Positions 47,758 to 59,163 of a stretch of 64,000 bases of DNA are shown here, one piece after another. The DNA comes from Citrobacter sp. On2M. GTDB lineage: Bacteria > Pseudomonadota > Gammaproteobacteria > Enterobacterales > Enterobacteriaceae. A model generated the notes under the pieces. The model was not told where the DNA came from and made no database searches. It saw only the letters and a list, made by a program, of their open reading frames with translations. Made by a program: the position numbers and the translations under genes. Within the stretch, counting starts at the first letter, position 1; each line of letters opens with the position of its first letter. Location of the stretch: NCBI RefSeq assembly GCF_018035235.1, contig NZ_WPCV01000004.1, positions 1,178,001 to 1,242,000 on the forward strand, written 5' to 3'.

Positions 47758-48150
47758 ATGAAATTATCCATAGCGCCATTATTGTGTTGTTTTTTATTGT
47801 CGCCAGCGCTTGCTGATGATATCGGCGGGTTGAAAAAGGATACTGCTCCACCGCCACCCCACGCTCTGGATGATGGTTATCGTGGGACTGAAGATGCAAG
47901 AATCATGACTGTCGAATAGGCCAAAACTATGCATGATGGTGCGACCATTTCTCTGCGAGGTAATCTCATCGAGGATCAAGGCGGAGACAAATTTATCTTT
48001 CGTGATAAAACCGGCAGTATCCATACTTTAATTCCACTCGCGGTTTTCGATGGTCGAACGGTTAAACCCGATCAAATGATCAGTATTAACGGTAGTCTCG
48101 ACGCGAAAATGCAACCACCAGTAATACGAGTAAATAAACTCCAGAAGTAA
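47758..48150 (+). pseudogene. YgiW/YdeI-family exported OB-fold protein with an in-frame amber codon
   Basis: The frame codes for a signal peptide ([19 protein letters not shown]) and continues ...ARIMTVE, then TAG at 47917-47919, then [19 protein letters not shown]...VNKLQK to a natural stop at 48150. The family has a glutamine or serine at that place (TVE-x-AK), so CAG to TAG would be a single transition. Everything before and after is intact. Full length would be 130 residues. The family (BOF, PF04076) includes stress-tolerance proteins such as VisP/YgiW and YdeI. Readthrough is conceivable with an amber suppressor. Confidence 0.88.
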
Positions 48151-48158
48151 CGCAATAG

Positions 48159-48190
48159 CCGGGAAAGAAGCCACTCTTCCCGGTAGATTT
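48159..48190 (+). terminator. terminator after the OB-fold pseudogene
   Basis: CCGGGAA pairs with TTCCCGG across an 11-nt loop, followed by a T-containing tail. It lies 9 nt after the last codon. Confidence 0.6.
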
Positions 48191-48490
48191 TCATTATTCT
48201 CACGGTTTTGCTAATGCTCTCTTCTGCCCGTCATGGTCATTTCTCCCCCTCTCTCCCCTCACATTTTTCTGTCTGCCAGCGAATCCCACGTTTAAGCGAG
48301 TCAGATGGGTCATGAAAATGCTAAGATAGTTAATAGAGTATATTCAAAGTGGATAGTGGGTATGAATTTTGACCATGTTGCGAGGTTGAATTCGCGGTTA
48401 TCACCCCTGACGTCCCCAAACACAAACGGTAATGGCAAATGTCATTAAGTATTAGTAAGATAGCCTCTTTTAAAATAACCCTTTAAAATT
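48191..48490 (+). other. intergenic region upstream of sapA
   Basis: About 300 bp without a gene; it holds the sapABCDF promoter. No motif could be assigned confidently. Confidence 0.5.
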
Positions 48491-50134
48491 ATGCGCCTGG
48501 TTTTATCATCTCTGATCGTGATGGCTGGATTTTTGAGTGGTCAGGCTGTTGCTGCGCCTGAGCAGGCCTCGCAAGCTGATATTCGTGACAGCGGCTTCGT
48601 CTATTGCGTCAGCGGACAGGTCAATACCTTCAATCCACAAAAAGCGAGCAGCGGCCTGATCGTCGACACGCTGGCGGCTCAATTGTATGACCGACTGCTT
48701 GATGTCGACCCGTACACATATCGACTCGTGCCTGAACTGGCTGAAAGCTGGGAGGTACTGGATAACGGCGCAACTTACCGCTTCCATCTGCGTCGCGACG
48801 TACAGTTTCAGAAGACCGCATGGTTTACCCCCACCCGCAAACTGAATGCGGACGACGTGGTATTTACCTTCGAGCGAATCTTTGATCGCCAGCATCCGTG
48901 GCACAATGTGAACGGTAGCAGTTTCCCCTATTTTGACAGTCTACAGTTTGCCGATAACGTCCAAAGCGTACGCAAACTGGACAACAACACCGTCGAATTC
49001 CGCTTAACACAACCTGATGCCTCCTTCTTATGGCATCTCGCCACACATTATGCCTCCGTGATGTCGGCAGAATATGCGGCTAAGCTGGCAAAACAGGATC
49101 GCCAGGAACTGCTTGACAGACAACCTGTCGGCACGGGCCCATACCTGCTTTCTGAGAATCGCGCTGGGCAATATATTCGACTGCAACGCCATGAAAAATT
49201 CTGGCGTGGTACTCCGCTGATGCCGCAGGTGGTTGTGGACCTTGGCTCCGGCGGCACCGGACGTCTATCGAAACTTCTGACCGGAGAATGCGACGTTCTG
49301 GCCTGGCCTGCCGCCAGCCAGCTCAGCATTTTGCGTGATGACCCACGCCTGCGCCTGACGCTGCGCCCAGGCATGAACATTGCCTATCTGGCATTCAACA
49401 CCAATAAACCGCCGTTGAATAACCCTGATGTGCGGCATGCGCTGGCGCTGGCCATTAACAACCAACGGTTGATGCAGTCCATCTACTATGGAACGGCAGA
49501 AACTGCAGCATCTATTTTACCTCGCGCCTCGTGGGCTTATGACAACGAGGCTAAAATTACAGAGTACAACCCGGCAAAATCGCGCGAACAGTTAAAAGCG
49601 CTGGGGCTGGAGAACCTGACGTTAGAGCTTTGGGTTCCCACCAGCTCTCAGGCCTGGAACCCAAGTCCACTGAAAACCGCCGAGCTGATTCAGGCAGACA
49701 TGGCTCAGGTAGGTGTGAAAGTGAAGATTATTCCGGTAGAAGGTCGTTTTCAGGAGGCGCGATTAATGGATATGAACCATGATCTGACGTTATCCGGTTG
49801 GGCGACGGACAGTAACGATCCTGACAGTTTTTTCCGACCGTTGCTAAGTTGCGCCGCCATCAACTCGCAGACCAACTTCGCCCACTGGTGTAATCCGGAG
49901 TTTGACCGCATTCTGCGCAAAGCCCTCTCTTCACAGCAGCTATCATCGCGAATCGATGCCTATGACGAAGCGCAAAATATTCTTGCGAAAGAACTACCGA
50001 TCCTGCCGCTGGCCTCTTCACTGCGTCTACAGGCTTACCGCTACGATATCAAAGGGCTGGTGCTCAGCCCGTTCGGCAATGCCTCTTTTGCCGGGGTTTC
50101 CAGGGAAAAGAAGGATGAGGTGAAAAAACCATGA
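48491..50134 (+). CDS. sapA: Sap ABC-transporter substrate-binding protein SapA
   Basis: Periplasmic binding protein of 547 aa with a signal peptide ([14 protein letters not shown], cleaved before APEQ) and an SBP_bac_5 fold ([16 protein letters not shown]). In pathogens Sap confers resistance to antimicrobial peptides; in E. coli the sap operon also functions in putrescine export (SapBCDF). It overlaps sapB by 4 nt. First gene of sapABCDF. Confidence 0.96.
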   Translation: MRLVLSSLIVMAGFLSGQAVAAPEQASQADIRDSGFVYCVSGQVNTFNPQKASSGLIVDTLAAQLYDRLLDVDPYTYRLVPELAESWEVLDNGATYRFHLRRDVQFQKTAWFTPTRKLNADDVVFTFERIFDRQHPWHNVNGSSFPYFDSLQFADNVQSVRKLDNNTVEFRLTQPDASFLWHLATHYASVMSAEYAAKLAKQDRQELLDRQPVGTGPYLLSENRAGQYIRLQRHEKFWRGTPLMPQVVVDLGSGGTGRLSKLLTGECDVLAWPAASQLSILRDDPRLRLTLRPGMNIAYLAFNTNKPPLNNPDVRHALALAINNQRLMQSIYYGTAETAASILPRASWAYDNEAKITEYNPAKSREQLKALGLENLTLELWVPTSSQAWNPSPLKTAELIQADMAQVGVKVKIIPVEGRFQEARLMDMNHDLTLSGWATDSNDPDSFFRPLLSCAAINSQTNFAHWCNPEFDRILRKALSSQQLSSRIDAYDEAQNILAKELPILPLASSLRLQAYRYDIKGLVLSPFGNASFAGVSREKKDEVKKP

Positions 50135-51096
50135 TTATCTTCACCCTGCGTCGATTTTTGTTGCTGCTGGTCACCTTGTTCTTTCTGACCTTTATTGGAT
50201 TCAGCCTGAGCTACTTCACACCTCATGCGCCGTTACAGGGCGCATCGCTGTGGAATGCCTGGGTGTTCTGGTTCAATGGCCTCATTCACTGGGATTTTGG
50301 AGTGTCCAGTATTAACGGCCAGTTGATCTCGGAACAGTTGAAGGAGGTGTTCCCGGCGACGATGGAATTGTGCATTCTGGCCTTTGGTTTTGCGCTAATG
50401 GTCGGCATCCCCGTTGGCATGCTGGCTGGTATCACGCGCAACAAATGGCAGGACCGTTGTATCAGTGCATTAGCCTTGATGGGATTTTCCATTCCAGTTT
50501 TTTGGCTGGCATTGTTACTGACGTTGCTCTTCTCACTGACCCTGGGCTGGCTTCCCGTTTCAGGGCGGTTTGATCTGCTCTACGAAGTGAAACCCGTTAC
50601 CGGATTTGCCATCATCGATGCGTGGATCTCCACCTCTCCCTGGCGTGATGAAATGCTGATCAGCGCAATCCGTCACATGGTGCTTCCGGTGTTAACGCTT
50701 TCCGTCGCCCCTACCACGGAAGTGATTCGCCTGATGCGTATCAGCACCATTGAGGTCTTTGATCAAAACTACGTTAAAGCGGCTGCCACGCGCGGTCTGT
50801 CGCGGTTCACGATTTTACGTCGCCACGTGTTGCACAATGCCCTTCCGCCGGTGATCCCACGCCTGGGATTACAGTTTTCGACCATGCTGACGCTGGCGAT
50901 GATCACCGAGATGGTCTTTAGCTGGCCAGGCCTTGGCCGTTGGCTGATTAACGCGATTCGCCAGCAGGATTACGCAGCGATTTCAGCGGGCGTCATGGTG
51001 ATTGGTTCACTGGTTATCATCGTCAACGTCATCTCTGATATTTTGGGTGCTATGGCTAACCCTCTGAAACATAAGGAATGGTATGCCTTACGATAG
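50131..51096 (+). CDS. sapB: Sap ABC-transporter permease SapB
   Basis: DppB/OppB-type inner-membrane permease of 321 aa with about six helices. The EAA motif ([32 protein letters not shown]) contacts the ATPases. It overlaps both neighbours (4 nt with sapA, 14 nt with sapC). Confidence 0.97.
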   Translation: MIIFTLRRFLLLLVTLFFLTFIGFSLSYFTPHAPLQGASLWNAWVFWFNGLIHWDFGVSSINGQLISEQLKEVFPATMELCILAFGFALMVGIPVGMLAGITRNKWQDRCISALALMGFSIPVFWLALLLTLLFSLTLGWLPVSGRFDLLYEVKPVTGFAIIDAWISTSPWRDEMLISAIRHMVLPVLTLSVAPTTEVIRLMRISTIEVFDQNYVKAAATRGLSRFTILRRHVLHNALPPVIPRLGLQFSTMLTLAMITEMVFSWPGLGRWLINAIRQQDYAAISAGVMVIGSLVIIVNVISDILGAMANPLKHKEWYALR

Positions 51097-51973
51097 CGTC
51101 TACAGCGAAAAGCGCCCGCCGGGTACGCTGCGCACCGCCTGGCGCAATTTCTACGGCGATGCGTCGGCGATGATCGGCCTGTATGGCTGCGCGGGATTGG
51201 CGATTCTGTGTATTTTTGGTGGTTGGTTTGCGCCTTATGGCATCGACCAGCAGTTTCTCGGTTATCAGCTTTTACCGCCTTCATGGTCGCGCTATGGTGA
51301 AGTCTCATTTTTCCTCGGAACTGACGATCTGGGGCGTGACGTACTAAGCCGCCTGCTCAGCGGAGCAGCCCCGACCGTTGGTGGCGCGTTTGTCGTCACC
51401 CTCGCCGCCACGCTGTGTGGTCTGCTGCTGGGCGTGGTTGCCGGTGCGACGCACGGTTTGCGCTCAGCGGTGCTAAACCATATTCTGGACACCTTGCTCT
51501 CGATCCCTTCGCTGCTGCTGGCGATCATCGTGGTGGCCTTTGCCGGGCCGCATCTGACGCATGCAATGTTTGCCGTCTGGTTGGCATTACTGCCGCGCAT
51601 GGTCCGCTCCGTCTACAGCATGGTGCATGACGAGCTGGAAAAAGAGTACGTTATTGCCGCGCGTCTGGACGGCGCAACTACGCTCAATATCCTGTGGTTT
51701 GCCGTTCTGCCCAACATTACCGCCGGGCTTATTACTGAAATCACCCGTGCGCTGTCGATGGCGATTCTGGACATCGCCGCGCTGGGTTTTCTCGACCTTG
51801 GCGCGCAGTTGCCATCACCAGAATGGGGCGCCATGCTTGGCGACGCGCTGGAGTTGATTTATGTCGCACCGTGGACAGTCATGCTGCCAGGCGCAGCGAT
51901 TATGATAAGCGTGCTGCTGGTTAACTTGCTGGGTGACGGCGTACGCCGCGCAATTATTGCGGGGGTGGAATAA
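51083..51973 (+). CDS. sapC: Sap ABC-transporter permease SapC
   Basis: OppC-type permease of 296 aa with the EAA loop [47 protein letters not shown] precedes the first core helix, as in the DppC family. Its stop overlaps the sapD ATG (TAATG). Confidence 0.97.
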   Translation: MPYDSVYSEKRPPGTLRTAWRNFYGDASAMIGLYGCAGLAILCIFGGWFAPYGIDQQFLGYQLLPPSWSRYGEVSFFLGTDDLGRDVLSRLLSGAAPTVGGAFVVTLAATLCGLLLGVVAGATHGLRSAVLNHILDTLLSIPSLLLAIIVVAFAGPHLTHAMFAVWLALLPRMVRSVYSMVHDELEKEYVIAARLDGATTLNILWFAVLPNITAGLITEITRALSMAILDIAALGFLDLGAQLPSPEWGAMLGDALELIYVAPWTVMLPGAAIMISVLLVNLLGDGVRRAIIAGVE

Positions 51974-52965
51974 TGCCATTACTGGATATCCGCAACCTGA
52001 CCATTGAATTCAGGACCGGCGACGACTGGGTGAAGGCGGTTGACCGCGTCAGCATGACCCTCAATGAAGGTGAAATTCGCGGCCTGGTCGGCGAGTCTGG
52101 ATCCGGCAAAAGTCTGATCGCCAAAGCCATTTGTGGCGTTGCTAAAGATAACTGGCGCGTAACCGCAGACCGCATGCGCTTTGATGATATCGATCTGCTG
52201 CGTCTTTCCGCCCGTGAACGACGCAAGCTGGTTGGCCACAACGTTTCCATGATCTTTCAGGAACCGCAGTCGTGTCTCGATCCGTCCGAGCGGATCGGAC
52301 GACAGCTAATGCAAAATATTCCGGCATGGACTTACAAAGGCCGCTGGTGGCAGCGCATCGGCTGGCGCAAACGCCGCGCAATTGAGCTCCTGCACCGCGT
52401 CGGAATAAAAGATCATAAAGATGCTATGCGCAGCTTCCCATATGAGCTTACCGACGGCGAATGCCAGAAAGTGATGATCGCAATCGCATTGGCTAATCAG
52501 CCGCGCTTGCTGATTGCCGATGAGCCGACGAATGCGATGGAACCCACCACCCAGGCGCAAATTTTCCGCCTGCTGACGCGGCTAAACCAAAACAGCAATA
52601 CTACCATTTTGTTGATAAGCCATGACCTGCAAATGCTCAGCCAGTGGGCAGACAAAATCAACGTGATGTACTGCGGACAAACGGTGGAAACAGCGCCCAG
52701 TAAAGATCTGGTCACCATTCCGCACCATCCTTATACCCAGGCGCTAATTCGCGCCATTCCTGATTTTGGTAGCGCAATGCCGCATAAAAGCCGCCTGAAT
52801 ACCATGCCAGGAGCCATTCCATTGTTAGAACAATTACCCATCGGTTGTCGTCTGGGCCCACGCTGCCCTTATGCTCAGCGCGAATGCATTGAAACCCCAA
52901 GACTGACCGGAGCAAAGAATCATCTCTACGCCTGTCATTTCCCGCTGAATATGGAGAGAGAGTGA
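51973..52965 (+). CDS. sapD: Sap ABC-transporter ATPase SapD
   Basis: DppD-type ATPase of 330 aa with Walker [10 protein letters not shown], Walker [13 protein letters not shown], the H-loop TILLISHDL and the C-terminal oligopeptide/dipeptide extension (RCPYAQREC, cysteine-rich). The usual ABC signature LSGGQ is replaced by LTDGECQK, as in E. coli SapD. SapD also stimulates Trk potassium uptake in E. coli. Confidence 0.97.
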   Translation: MPLLDIRNLTIEFRTGDDWVKAVDRVSMTLNEGEIRGLVGESGSGKSLIAKAICGVAKDNWRVTADRMRFDDIDLLRLSARERRKLVGHNVSMIFQEPQSCLDPSERIGRQLMQNIPAWTYKGRWWQRIGWRKRRAIELLHRVGIKDHKDAMRSFPYELTDGECQKVMIAIALANQPRLLIADEPTNAMEPTTQAQIFRLLTRLNQNSNTTILLISHDLQMLSQWADKINVMYCGQTVETAPSKDLVTIPHHPYTQALIRAIPDFGSAMPHKSRLNTMPGAIPLLEQLPIGCRLGPRCPYAQRECIETPRLTGAKNHLYACHFPLNMERE

Positions 52966-52966
52966 G

Positions 52967-53773
52967 ATGGTAGAAACCCTGCTCGAAGTGCGTAATCTGA
53001 GCAAAACCTTTCGCTACCGGACGGGCTTATTCCGCCGCCAGACCGTTGAGGCCGTTAAGCCACTGAGCTTCACTCTACGCGAGCGCCAGACGCTTGCCAT
53101 CATTGGTGAAAATGGTTCCGGCAAGTCCACGCTGGCAAAGATGCTGGCAGGTATGATTGAGCCCACCAGCGGTGAGCTACTGATTGACGATCACCCGTTA
53201 AAATATGGCGATTATTCATTCCGCAGCCAGCGTATCCGTATGATTTTCCAGGATCCGTCAACGTCGCTCAATCCACGGCAGCGTATCTCGCAAATCCTCG
53301 ATTTCCCGCTACGTCTGAATACCGACCTTGAACCTGAACAGCGCCGTAAGCAGATCGTTGAAACCATGCGCATGGTTGGGCTACTGCCCGATCACGTAAG
53401 CTACTACCCGCATATGCTAGCCCCAGGGCAAAAACAGCGTCTGGGCCTTGCTCGTGCGCTCATTTTGCGTCCAAAAGTCATTATCGCTGACGAAGCCCTG
53501 GCCTCTCTGGACATGTCGATGCGTTCACAGCTCATCAACCTGATGCTGGAATTACAGGAAAAACAGGGAATATCGTATATCTATGTAACCCAACACATCG
53601 GCATGATGAAACATATCAGCGATCAGGTATTGGTCATGCACCAGGGCGAAGTGGTTGAACGCGGCAGTACAGCGGATGTTCTGGCCTCCCCGCTGCACGA
53701 ACTTACCCGCCGCCTGATTGCCGGTCATTTCGGCGAAGCGCTTACCGCTGATGCCTGGCGAAAAGATCGCTAG
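52967..53773 (+). CDS. sapF: Sap ABC-transporter ATPase SapF
   Basis: DppF-type ATPase of 268 aa with Walker A GENGSGKST, a degenerate signature LAPGQKQRLGLARAL, Walker B VIIADEALASLD and H-loop YVTQHIG. Last gene of the sap operon, one base after the sapD stop. Confidence 0.97.
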   Translation: MVETLLEVRNLSKTFRYRTGLFRRQTVEAVKPLSFTLRERQTLAIIGENGSGKSTLAKMLAGMIEPTSGELLIDDHPLKYGDYSFRSQRIRMIFQDPSTSLNPRQRISQILDFPLRLNTDLEPEQRRKQIVETMRMVGLLPDHVSYYPHMLAPGQKQRLGLARALILRPKVIIADEALASLDMSMRSQLINLMLELQEKQGISYIYVTQHIGMMKHISDQVLVMHQGEVVERGSTADVLASPLHELTRRLIAGHFGEALTADAWRKDR

Positions 53774-53813
53774 CAAAATTGCAGCCCTCCTCAACCGGAG
53801 GGCCAATTTGCAA

Positions 53814-54503
53814 TCAGTGGTAAAGACTGGGTAAGAGCAGTGTATCAACGTCAGTAAACGCAACCGAAGGGAAAAGGGTTCCCTGCATCACCCATACGCC
53901 CGCAGCGCCTGCCTCGTCGATAAGACGTGCTGTTTCCACACCCTCTACCGCAATACGGTTGCAGTATTCACGGATGTTTTTAATCAACACCGGGAACATC
54001 GGTTTTTCAACCTGTTCAAGGAAAAACCCACGATCCAGTTTCACAACGTCAAACTGGCCGCAAACCAGTGGACTGGCTCCAACGCTGCCGGATCCAAGAT
54101 CGCCCAGCCATAAGGCGTTTGGGCCATCGCAAAGCGAATTAATCAGCAGATCATTCAGGCACAGGGTATTCGTCAGGAAACGTTCTGAAAGTTCGAGTGC
54201 AATAAAAGGCATTGCACGTAGTGCTGATTTGATGATCGGGTCGCCAATCGCCAGCAGCGCCATTTCTTCAATGAGGTTTAGGGTACAGAAAAGGTTGTGG
54301 TTCTCAAACCAATCACGCTTTTCAGCAATTAATCGAATTTGCTCGAGCATGAAATTACGCTTTTGTTCGCTATTCCACGCTGAAATGATGAGCTCTGGAT
54401 ATAACGGCAGAACCGTATCTGAAACAAACCGGGCGCTCATCTCTACACCCAGTAATGTATCAGTGGTGTCTCTCATCTGTTCCGCGATGAAATGATAGTG
54501 CAT
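53814..54503 (-). CDS. Degenerate EAL-domain protein, YdiV/STM1697-like
   Basis: The 229-aa EAL-fold protein has lost catalytic residues: the EAL motif reads GVEMSARF and the DDFGTG loop reads LGDLGSGSVG. The scaffold LNLIEEMA, ELSERF, VKLDRGFF, IAVEGVET and MQGTLFPSV is recognisable. It should not degrade c-di-GMP. The same position (between sapF and fabI) in Salmonella holds STM1697, an EAL-like anti-FlhDC factor; a role in inhibiting flagellar gene expression is therefore likely. The start MHYHFIAEQ has GGAG 7 nt upstream. Confidence 0.85.
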   Translation of the reverse strand: MHYHFIAEQMRDTTDTLLGVEMSARFVSDTVLPLYPELIISAWNSEQKRNFMLEQIRLIAEKRDWFENHNLFCTLNLIEEMALLAIGDPIIKSALRAMPFIALELSERFLTNTLCLNDLLINSLCDGPNALWLGDLGSGSVGASPLVCGQFDVVKLDRGFFLEQVEKPMFPVLIKNIREYCNRIAVEGVETARLIDEAGAAGVWVMQGTLFPSVAFTDVDTLLLPSLYH

Positions 54504-54952
54504 AAGACCACTCCAATTGATCATAACGTCCTGATAATGCACTTTTAATCACAATCAATCAATAATATCGATCAATGAATCAATATTGATCGATAAAAGC
54601 AATATATAATAACTTATTGAATATTATACGTTTATGTATTTTAAGAATGTTCCAGTATTGCCATAAGTTAAATCATAAGCTAGTGAAGACAGATTGTCTT
54701 TTAATACCTGTGTATCGATGCATTTTATTCTTTCTCAACTACTCCGTTGGATCGTGGGTTGGATGAGGCAGACCCCGGCCAGAGTGGTATACTCCACGCC
54801 TGTATTGGAGAGCGGAAGGTCACTCAGGACTGATTACCATTCAATAAGAGACAGGGGTGGAGATAACTTCAGACCAATGCAGGACGTTCACGCAATTCCA
54901 ATGATGACTTATTGATTAATAAAAGATAAACAATCGCCATAAGGATTAAACT
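54504..54952. other. intergenic region between the EAL-like gene and fabI
   Basis: About 450 bp without a credible gene; E. coli has the short ORF ymjA or ycjD in this area, not seen here. It contains a perfect 10-bp inverted repeat (54567-54594) and an extended -10 element TGGTATACT (54785-54793), a possible fabI promoter that would give a leader of about 150 nt. Confidence 0.6.
54567..54594. promoter_or_regulatory. inverted repeat upstream of the EAL-like gene
   Basis: ATCGATCAAT, 8 bp spacer GAATCAAT, then ATTGATCGAT: perfect 10-bp arms. It lies 64 bp upstream of the chosen start in an AT-rich promoter region, an arrangement suited to a dimeric regulator. Confidence 0.55.
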
Positions 54953-55741
54953 ATGGGTTTTCTTTCCGGTAAGCGCATTCTGATAACAGGTCTTGCCAGC
55001 AAATTGTCCATTGCCTGGGGAATCGCCCAGGCAATGCATCGCGAAGGCGCAGAACTCGCTTTCACCTGGCAGAACGACAAACTGAAAGGCCGCGTGGAAG
55101 AATTTGCAGCTCAACTGGGTTCCAGTATCACACTGCAGTGTGATGTGGCGGAAGACGCCAGTATTGACGCAATGTTTGCTGAGCTGAGCAAAGCCTGGCC
55201 TAAATTCGACGGTTTCGTTCATTCCATTGGCTTCGCGCCTGCTGACCAACTGGATGGCGACTATGTGAATGCAGTCACCCGAGAGGGTTTTAAAATTGCT
55301 CATGACATCAGCGCTTACAGCTTTGTGGCGATGGCAAAAGCCTGCCGTTCCATGCTGAATCCGGGTTCTGCGCTGCTGACCCTATCCTATCTGGGCGCAG
55401 AGCGTGCCATCCCTAACTACAACGTGATGGGTCTGGCGAAAGCCTCTCTGGAAGCGAACGTGCGTTATATGGCCAACGCGATGGGGCCTGAAGGCGTGCG
55501 AGTGAACGCCATTTCCGCAGGTCCAATCCGTACACTCGCCGCTTCTGGCATTAAAGATTTTCGTAAAATGCTGGCGCACTGTGAAGCGGTTACGCCGATT
55601 CGCCGCACCGTTACCATTGAAGATGTGGGCAACTCCGCAGCATTTCTGTGCTCCGATCTCGCTGCCGGTATCTCTGGTGAAGTAGTTCACGTTGACGGTG
55701 GCTTCAGTATCGCCGCAATGAACGAGCTGGAACTTAAATAA
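54953..55741 (+). CDS. fabI: Enoyl-[acyl-carrier-protein] reductase (NADH) FabI
   Basis: Last step of each fatty-acid elongation cycle and the triclosan/isoniazid-type target. The 262-aa SDR-family protein has the cofactor motif [13 protein letters not shown], the catalytic Tyr-x6-Lys (YNVMGLAK) and the conserved FVHSIGFAP loop with the glycine at 93 associated with triclosan susceptibility. It is wild type at the positions I can read. It is preceded by a good ribosome-binding site (AAGGA). Confidence 0.98.
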   Translation: MGFLSGKRILITGLASKLSIAWGIAQAMHREGAELAFTWQNDKLKGRVEEFAAQLGSSITLQCDVAEDASIDAMFAELSKAWPKFDGFVHSIGFAPADQLDGDYVNAVTREGFKIAHDISAYSFVAMAKACRSMLNPGSALLTLSYLGAERAIPNYNVMGLAKASLEANVRYMANAMGPEGVRVNAISAGPIRTLAASGIKDFRKMLAHCEAVTPIRRTVTIEDVGNSAAFLCSDLAAGISGEVVHVDGGFSIAAMNELELK

Positions 55742-55754
55742 GCCTAAGATCTCG

Positions 55755-55777
55755 ATGGGCGGTTTTGTGCCGCCCAT
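55755..55777 (+). terminator. hairpin after fabI
   Basis: ATGGGCGG pairs with CCGCCCAT around TTTTGTG, 14 nt after the fabI stop. The downstream tract is only moderately T-rich. Confidence 0.65.
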
Positions 55778-55940
55778 GACTCTCCTCTGTCAGCCACCAC
55801 ATATGCCTTTCTGATATTTATTATCACGTAACAATCTTTTATCCCCTCATCCGCTTACGTCAGGATATTGCAGCGCAAACGATCCGGCGTAGTAGTATGA
55901 CGACGAGTCCGGGTCGCCACTTTTAGACCAAGGAACGCCC

Positions 55941-57086
55941 ATGGAACAACGCCGAATTGAAGGTAAAAGCCACTGGTATCATGAGACGCAATCCAGCACG
56001 TATCCGCAAAAAGTTCTGCCGCTGGTGCCGGAAGCCGCTCATGTCGACGACAGCTTTTTACTGGATCTGGCATTACCTGATGACGCTCTTTCGCCCTTTG
56101 AATCCTGGTTAACCCCTGCCCGTAAACTTGCCCTGACGCTCTTCCCGGCTCATGAAAACCTGAATCAGATGCATACGTTCAGCGCCTATGAACGGATGAG
56201 TACAGCCCTGACCGTCGCTCAGGTGTATGGCGTCCAGCGATTATGTAATCACTATGCCGCGCGTTTAACACCACTTCCTGGTCCGGACTCCTCGCGGGAA
56301 AGTAACTATCGACTGGCGCAAATCACCCAATATGCTCGCCAACTTGCCCGCTCTCCTGACGTGATAGGCGAACGCGACCGTCAGCATCTGGAGGCGGTCG
56401 GACTGACCACCAGCGATAATATTCTGATGAATCAAATCATCGGCTTCGTCGGTTTTCAGGCCCGAACCGTGGCCCTGTTTCAGGCCTGGTCTGGTCACCC
56501 GCTACGGCGAATACCAGGGCTGGATATACAGCAGTTCGCTCAGGCTTCATCCTTCAGCGCCACAAACACAACCTGGCATGCTGCACCATTCCCGATCGAA
56601 AAATACCTCCCCCATGATGAGAACACTGCCAGAGCGTATCCGGATGAGCTGCAAGCCTTGGTGCCATTACTGATACATGCACCGGTCATTTTGGATTTAC
56701 TCACGACGTTGATTTCCAGTGCCCGGCGCAGCGCTGTATCAGTACAGGCATTTTCACTGGCGGCGCTGATGACGTCACGAATTAACGGCAGCGTAGCCTG
56801 CTTTAACGAGCAGGCGCATACAGCAAATGAATTAGTCGACGTTATCGCCCTGCTTCGCCTGGATGAACGTGAATTACAGCGTTGGGAACAACGACATCCG
56901 GTTGAGCGCGCCACCCTGCAAGCGGTACAATGGTTGACACGAGCGCCCGACCGCTTTAGCGCCGCATTGTTAACGCCTTTGTTCGATCAGGGGCTCTCTT
57001 CGGAGCAGGCTATTAACCTGCTCACCTGGAGCGGATTGTGCGGATGGTTGAATCGCTTGAAAATCGCGCTGGGCGAGACTTGTTAA
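55941..57086 (+). CDS. yciW: YciW, AhpD-like (carboxymuconolactone decarboxylase-type) protein
   Basis: The 381-aa helical protein is the neighbour of rnb in E. coli. It contains AhpD-like duplicated regions (ITQYARQLARSPDVIGERDRQHLEAVGL, NILMNQIIGFVGFQARTVALFQAW). YciW belongs to the CysB-controlled sulfur-limitation set in E. coli and affects cysteine metabolism; its reaction is unknown. No redox-active CxxC is evident. It ends 89 bp before rnb. Confidence 0.88.
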   Translation: MEQRRIEGKSHWYHETQSSTYPQKVLPLVPEAAHVDDSFLLDLALPDDALSPFESWLTPARKLALTLFPAHENLNQMHTFSAYERMSTALTVAQVYGVQRLCNHYAARLTPLPGPDSSRESNYRLAQITQYARQLARSPDVIGERDRQHLEAVGLTTSDNILMNQIIGFVGFQARTVALFQAWSGHPLRRIPGLDIQQFAQASSFSATNTTWHAAPFPIEKYLPHDENTARAYPDELQALVPLLIHAPVILDLLTTLISSARRSAVSVQAFSLAALMTSRINGSVACFNEQAHTANELVDVIALLRLDERELQRWEQRHPVERATLQAVQWLTRAPDRFSAALLTPLFDQGLSSEQAINLLTWSGLCGWLNRLKIALGETC

Positions 57087-57175
57087 CCGATCCACTTACT
57101 GAAAGAGCGCTTGCCGCAACTGATAGAATCGCGTAAAACTGTCAGCCGCTCTTTTAGCCACGAAAATAGACAATT

Positions 57176-59110
57176 ATGCTTCAGGACAACCCGCTGCTAG
57201 CGCAGCTTAAACAGCAACTGCATTCCCAGACGCCACGTGCTGAAGGGGTGGTAAAAGCCACGGAAAAAGGCTTTGGCTTCCTCGAAGTCGATGCACAAAA
57301 AAGCTATTTCATTCCGCCGCCGCAGATGAAAAAAGTGATGCATGGCGACCGCATTGTTGCCGTTATCCATACCGAAAAAGATCGTGAATCTGCCGAGCCG
57401 GAAGAACTGATTGAACCCTTCCTGACGCGCTTCGTGGGTAAAGTTCAGGGCAAAAATGACCGTCTCGCCATCGTGCCGGATCATCCGTTACTGAAAGATG
57501 CTATCCCTTGCCGTGCCGCCCGCGGTGTTGAGCATGAATTTAAAGAAGGTGACTGGGCCGTCGCTGAAATGCGCCGCCACCCGCTGAAAGGCGATCGCAC
57601 CTTCTATGCCGAGCTAACCCAATTTATCACGTTTGCTGATGACCACTTTGTTCCGTGGTGGGTGACGCTGGCACGTCATAATCTTGAAAAAGAAGCACCT
57701 GACGGTGTGGCAACTGAGATGCTGGATGAGGGTTTGGTACGCCAGGACTTAACCGCCCTCAACTTTGTTACCATCGACAGCGCCAGCACCGAAGATATGG
57801 ATGATGCGCTATATGCTGAAGAACTGGCCGACGGCAAACTGCAGTTAACCGTCGCCATTGCTGACCCTACAGCATGGATTGCTGAAGACAGCAAGCTGGA
57901 CAAAACGGCAAAAGTTCGCGCGTTTACTAACTATCTGCCAGGGTTCAATATCCCAATGCTGCCGCGTGAACTGTCTGACGATTTGTGTTCTCTGCGTGCA
58001 AATGAAGTGCGTCCGGTTCTGGCCTGTCGTATGACCATCGCCGAAGATGGCGCGATTGAAGACAACATCATCTTCTTCGCCGCAATGATTGAATCGAAAG
58101 CGAAGCTGGTCTACGACAACGTCTCCGACTGGCTGGAGGGCGCGGGTAACTGGCAGCCTGAAAATGAGGCGATTGCTGAGCAAATTCGCCTGCTGCATCG
58201 TATTTGCCTCAGCCGCGGTGAATGGCGTCATAACCATGCGCTGGTATTTAAAGATCGCCCGGATTATCGTTTCGTTCTGGGTGAAAAAGGCGAAGTGCTG
58301 GACATCGTCGCTGAGCCGCGCCGCATCGCTAACCGTATTGTGGAAGAGTCCATGATTGCGGCAAACATTTGCGCCGCCCGAGTACTTCGCGACAAGTTGG
58401 GCTTCGGGATTTATAACGTCCATATGGGATTCGATCCTGCGAACGCCGACGCGCTGGCTGCGCTGCTGAAAACCCATGGTATGCACGTGGATGCTGAGGA
58501 AGTTCTGACGCTGGAAGGTTTCTGCAAACTGCGTCGCGAACTTGATGCACAGCCTTCCGGTTTCCTCGACAGCCGCATTCGCCGCTTCCAGTCTTACGCT
58601 GAAATAAGTATCGAGCCAGGTCCGCACTTTGGACTGGGTCTGGAGGCTTACGCCACCTGGACCTCTCCGATTCGTAAGTATGGCGACATGATCAACCACC
58701 GTCTGCTCAAGGCCGTCATCAAAGGTGAATCCATCGCCCGCCCTCAGGATGATACCACCGTGCAAATGGCGGAACGTCGTCGCCTGAACCGAATGGCTGA
58801 GCGTGATGTGGGAGACTGGTTATACGCCCGTTTCCTGAGTGACAAAGCCGGTACCGACACCCGCTTTGCGGCTGAGATCATTGACGTCAGCCGCGGTGGC
58901 ATGCGCGTACGCTTAGTTGATAATGGCGCTGTTGCATTTATTCCAGCCCCGTTCCTGCACGCCGTTCGTGACGAACTGGTATGCAGCCAGGAAAGCGGCA
59001 CCGTGCAAATTAAAGGTGAAGTTGTTTACAAAGTCACGGATGTGATTGACGTAACTATCGCTGAAGTACGGATGGAAACCCGCAGCGTTATTGCGCGCCC
59101 AGCGGTATAA
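57176..59110 (+). CDS. rnb: Exoribonuclease II
   Basis: Processive 3'-5' exoribonuclease (RNase II) of 644 aa. Two N-terminal cold-shock domains are followed by the RNB catalytic domain with the aspartate cluster in [15 protein letters not shown] and the C-terminal S1 domain. Length is as in E. coli. Large open frames on the opposite strand within this gene are shadows. Confidence 0.98.
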   Translation: MLQDNPLLAQLKQQLHSQTPRAEGVVKATEKGFGFLEVDAQKSYFIPPPQMKKVMHGDRIVAVIHTEKDRESAEPEELIEPFLTRFVGKVQGKNDRLAIVPDHPLLKDAIPCRAARGVEHEFKEGDWAVAEMRRHPLKGDRTFYAELTQFITFADDHFVPWWVTLARHNLEKEAPDGVATEMLDEGLVRQDLTALNFVTIDSASTEDMDDALYAEELADGKLQLTVAIADPTAWIAEDSKLDKTAKVRAFTNYLPGFNIPMLPRELSDDLCSLRANEVRPVLACRMTIAEDGAIEDNIIFFAAMIESKAKLVYDNVSDWLEGAGNWQPENEAIAEQIRLLHRICLSRGEWRHNHALVFKDRPDYRFVLGEKGEVLDIVAEPRRIANRIVEESMIAANICAARVLRDKLGFGIYNVHMGFDPANADALAALLKTHGMHVDAEEVLTLEGFCKLRRELDAQPSGFLDSRIRRFQSYAEISIEPGPHFGLGLEAYATWTSPIRKYGDMINHRLLKAVIKGESIARPQDDTTVQMAERRRLNRMAERDVGDWLYARFLSDKAGTDTRFAAEIIDVSRGGMRVRLVDNGAVAFIPAPFLHAVRDELVCSQESGTVQIKGEVVYKVTDVIDVTIAEVRMETRSVIARPAV

Positions 59111-59123
59111 CACACATCAAGCC

Positions 59124-59163
59124 AACGACCTTTCTCATTGTGTGAAAGGTCGTTTTCTTTTTT
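59124..59163 (+). terminator. rnb terminator
   Basis: AACGACCTTTC pairs with GAAAGGTCGTT, followed by a long T-tract, 14 nt after the rnb stop: a strong intrinsic terminator. Confidence 0.92.

Noticed and set aside
45660..48490. Mobile element around qnrB
   Set aside because: No transposase, terminal inverted repeats or target duplications are seen; the context is the normal Citrobacter chromosome.
57845..58765. 306-codon open frame antisense to rnb
   Set aside because: Third-position bias and family identity belong to rnb; the antisense product resembles no family and has no ribosome-binding site.
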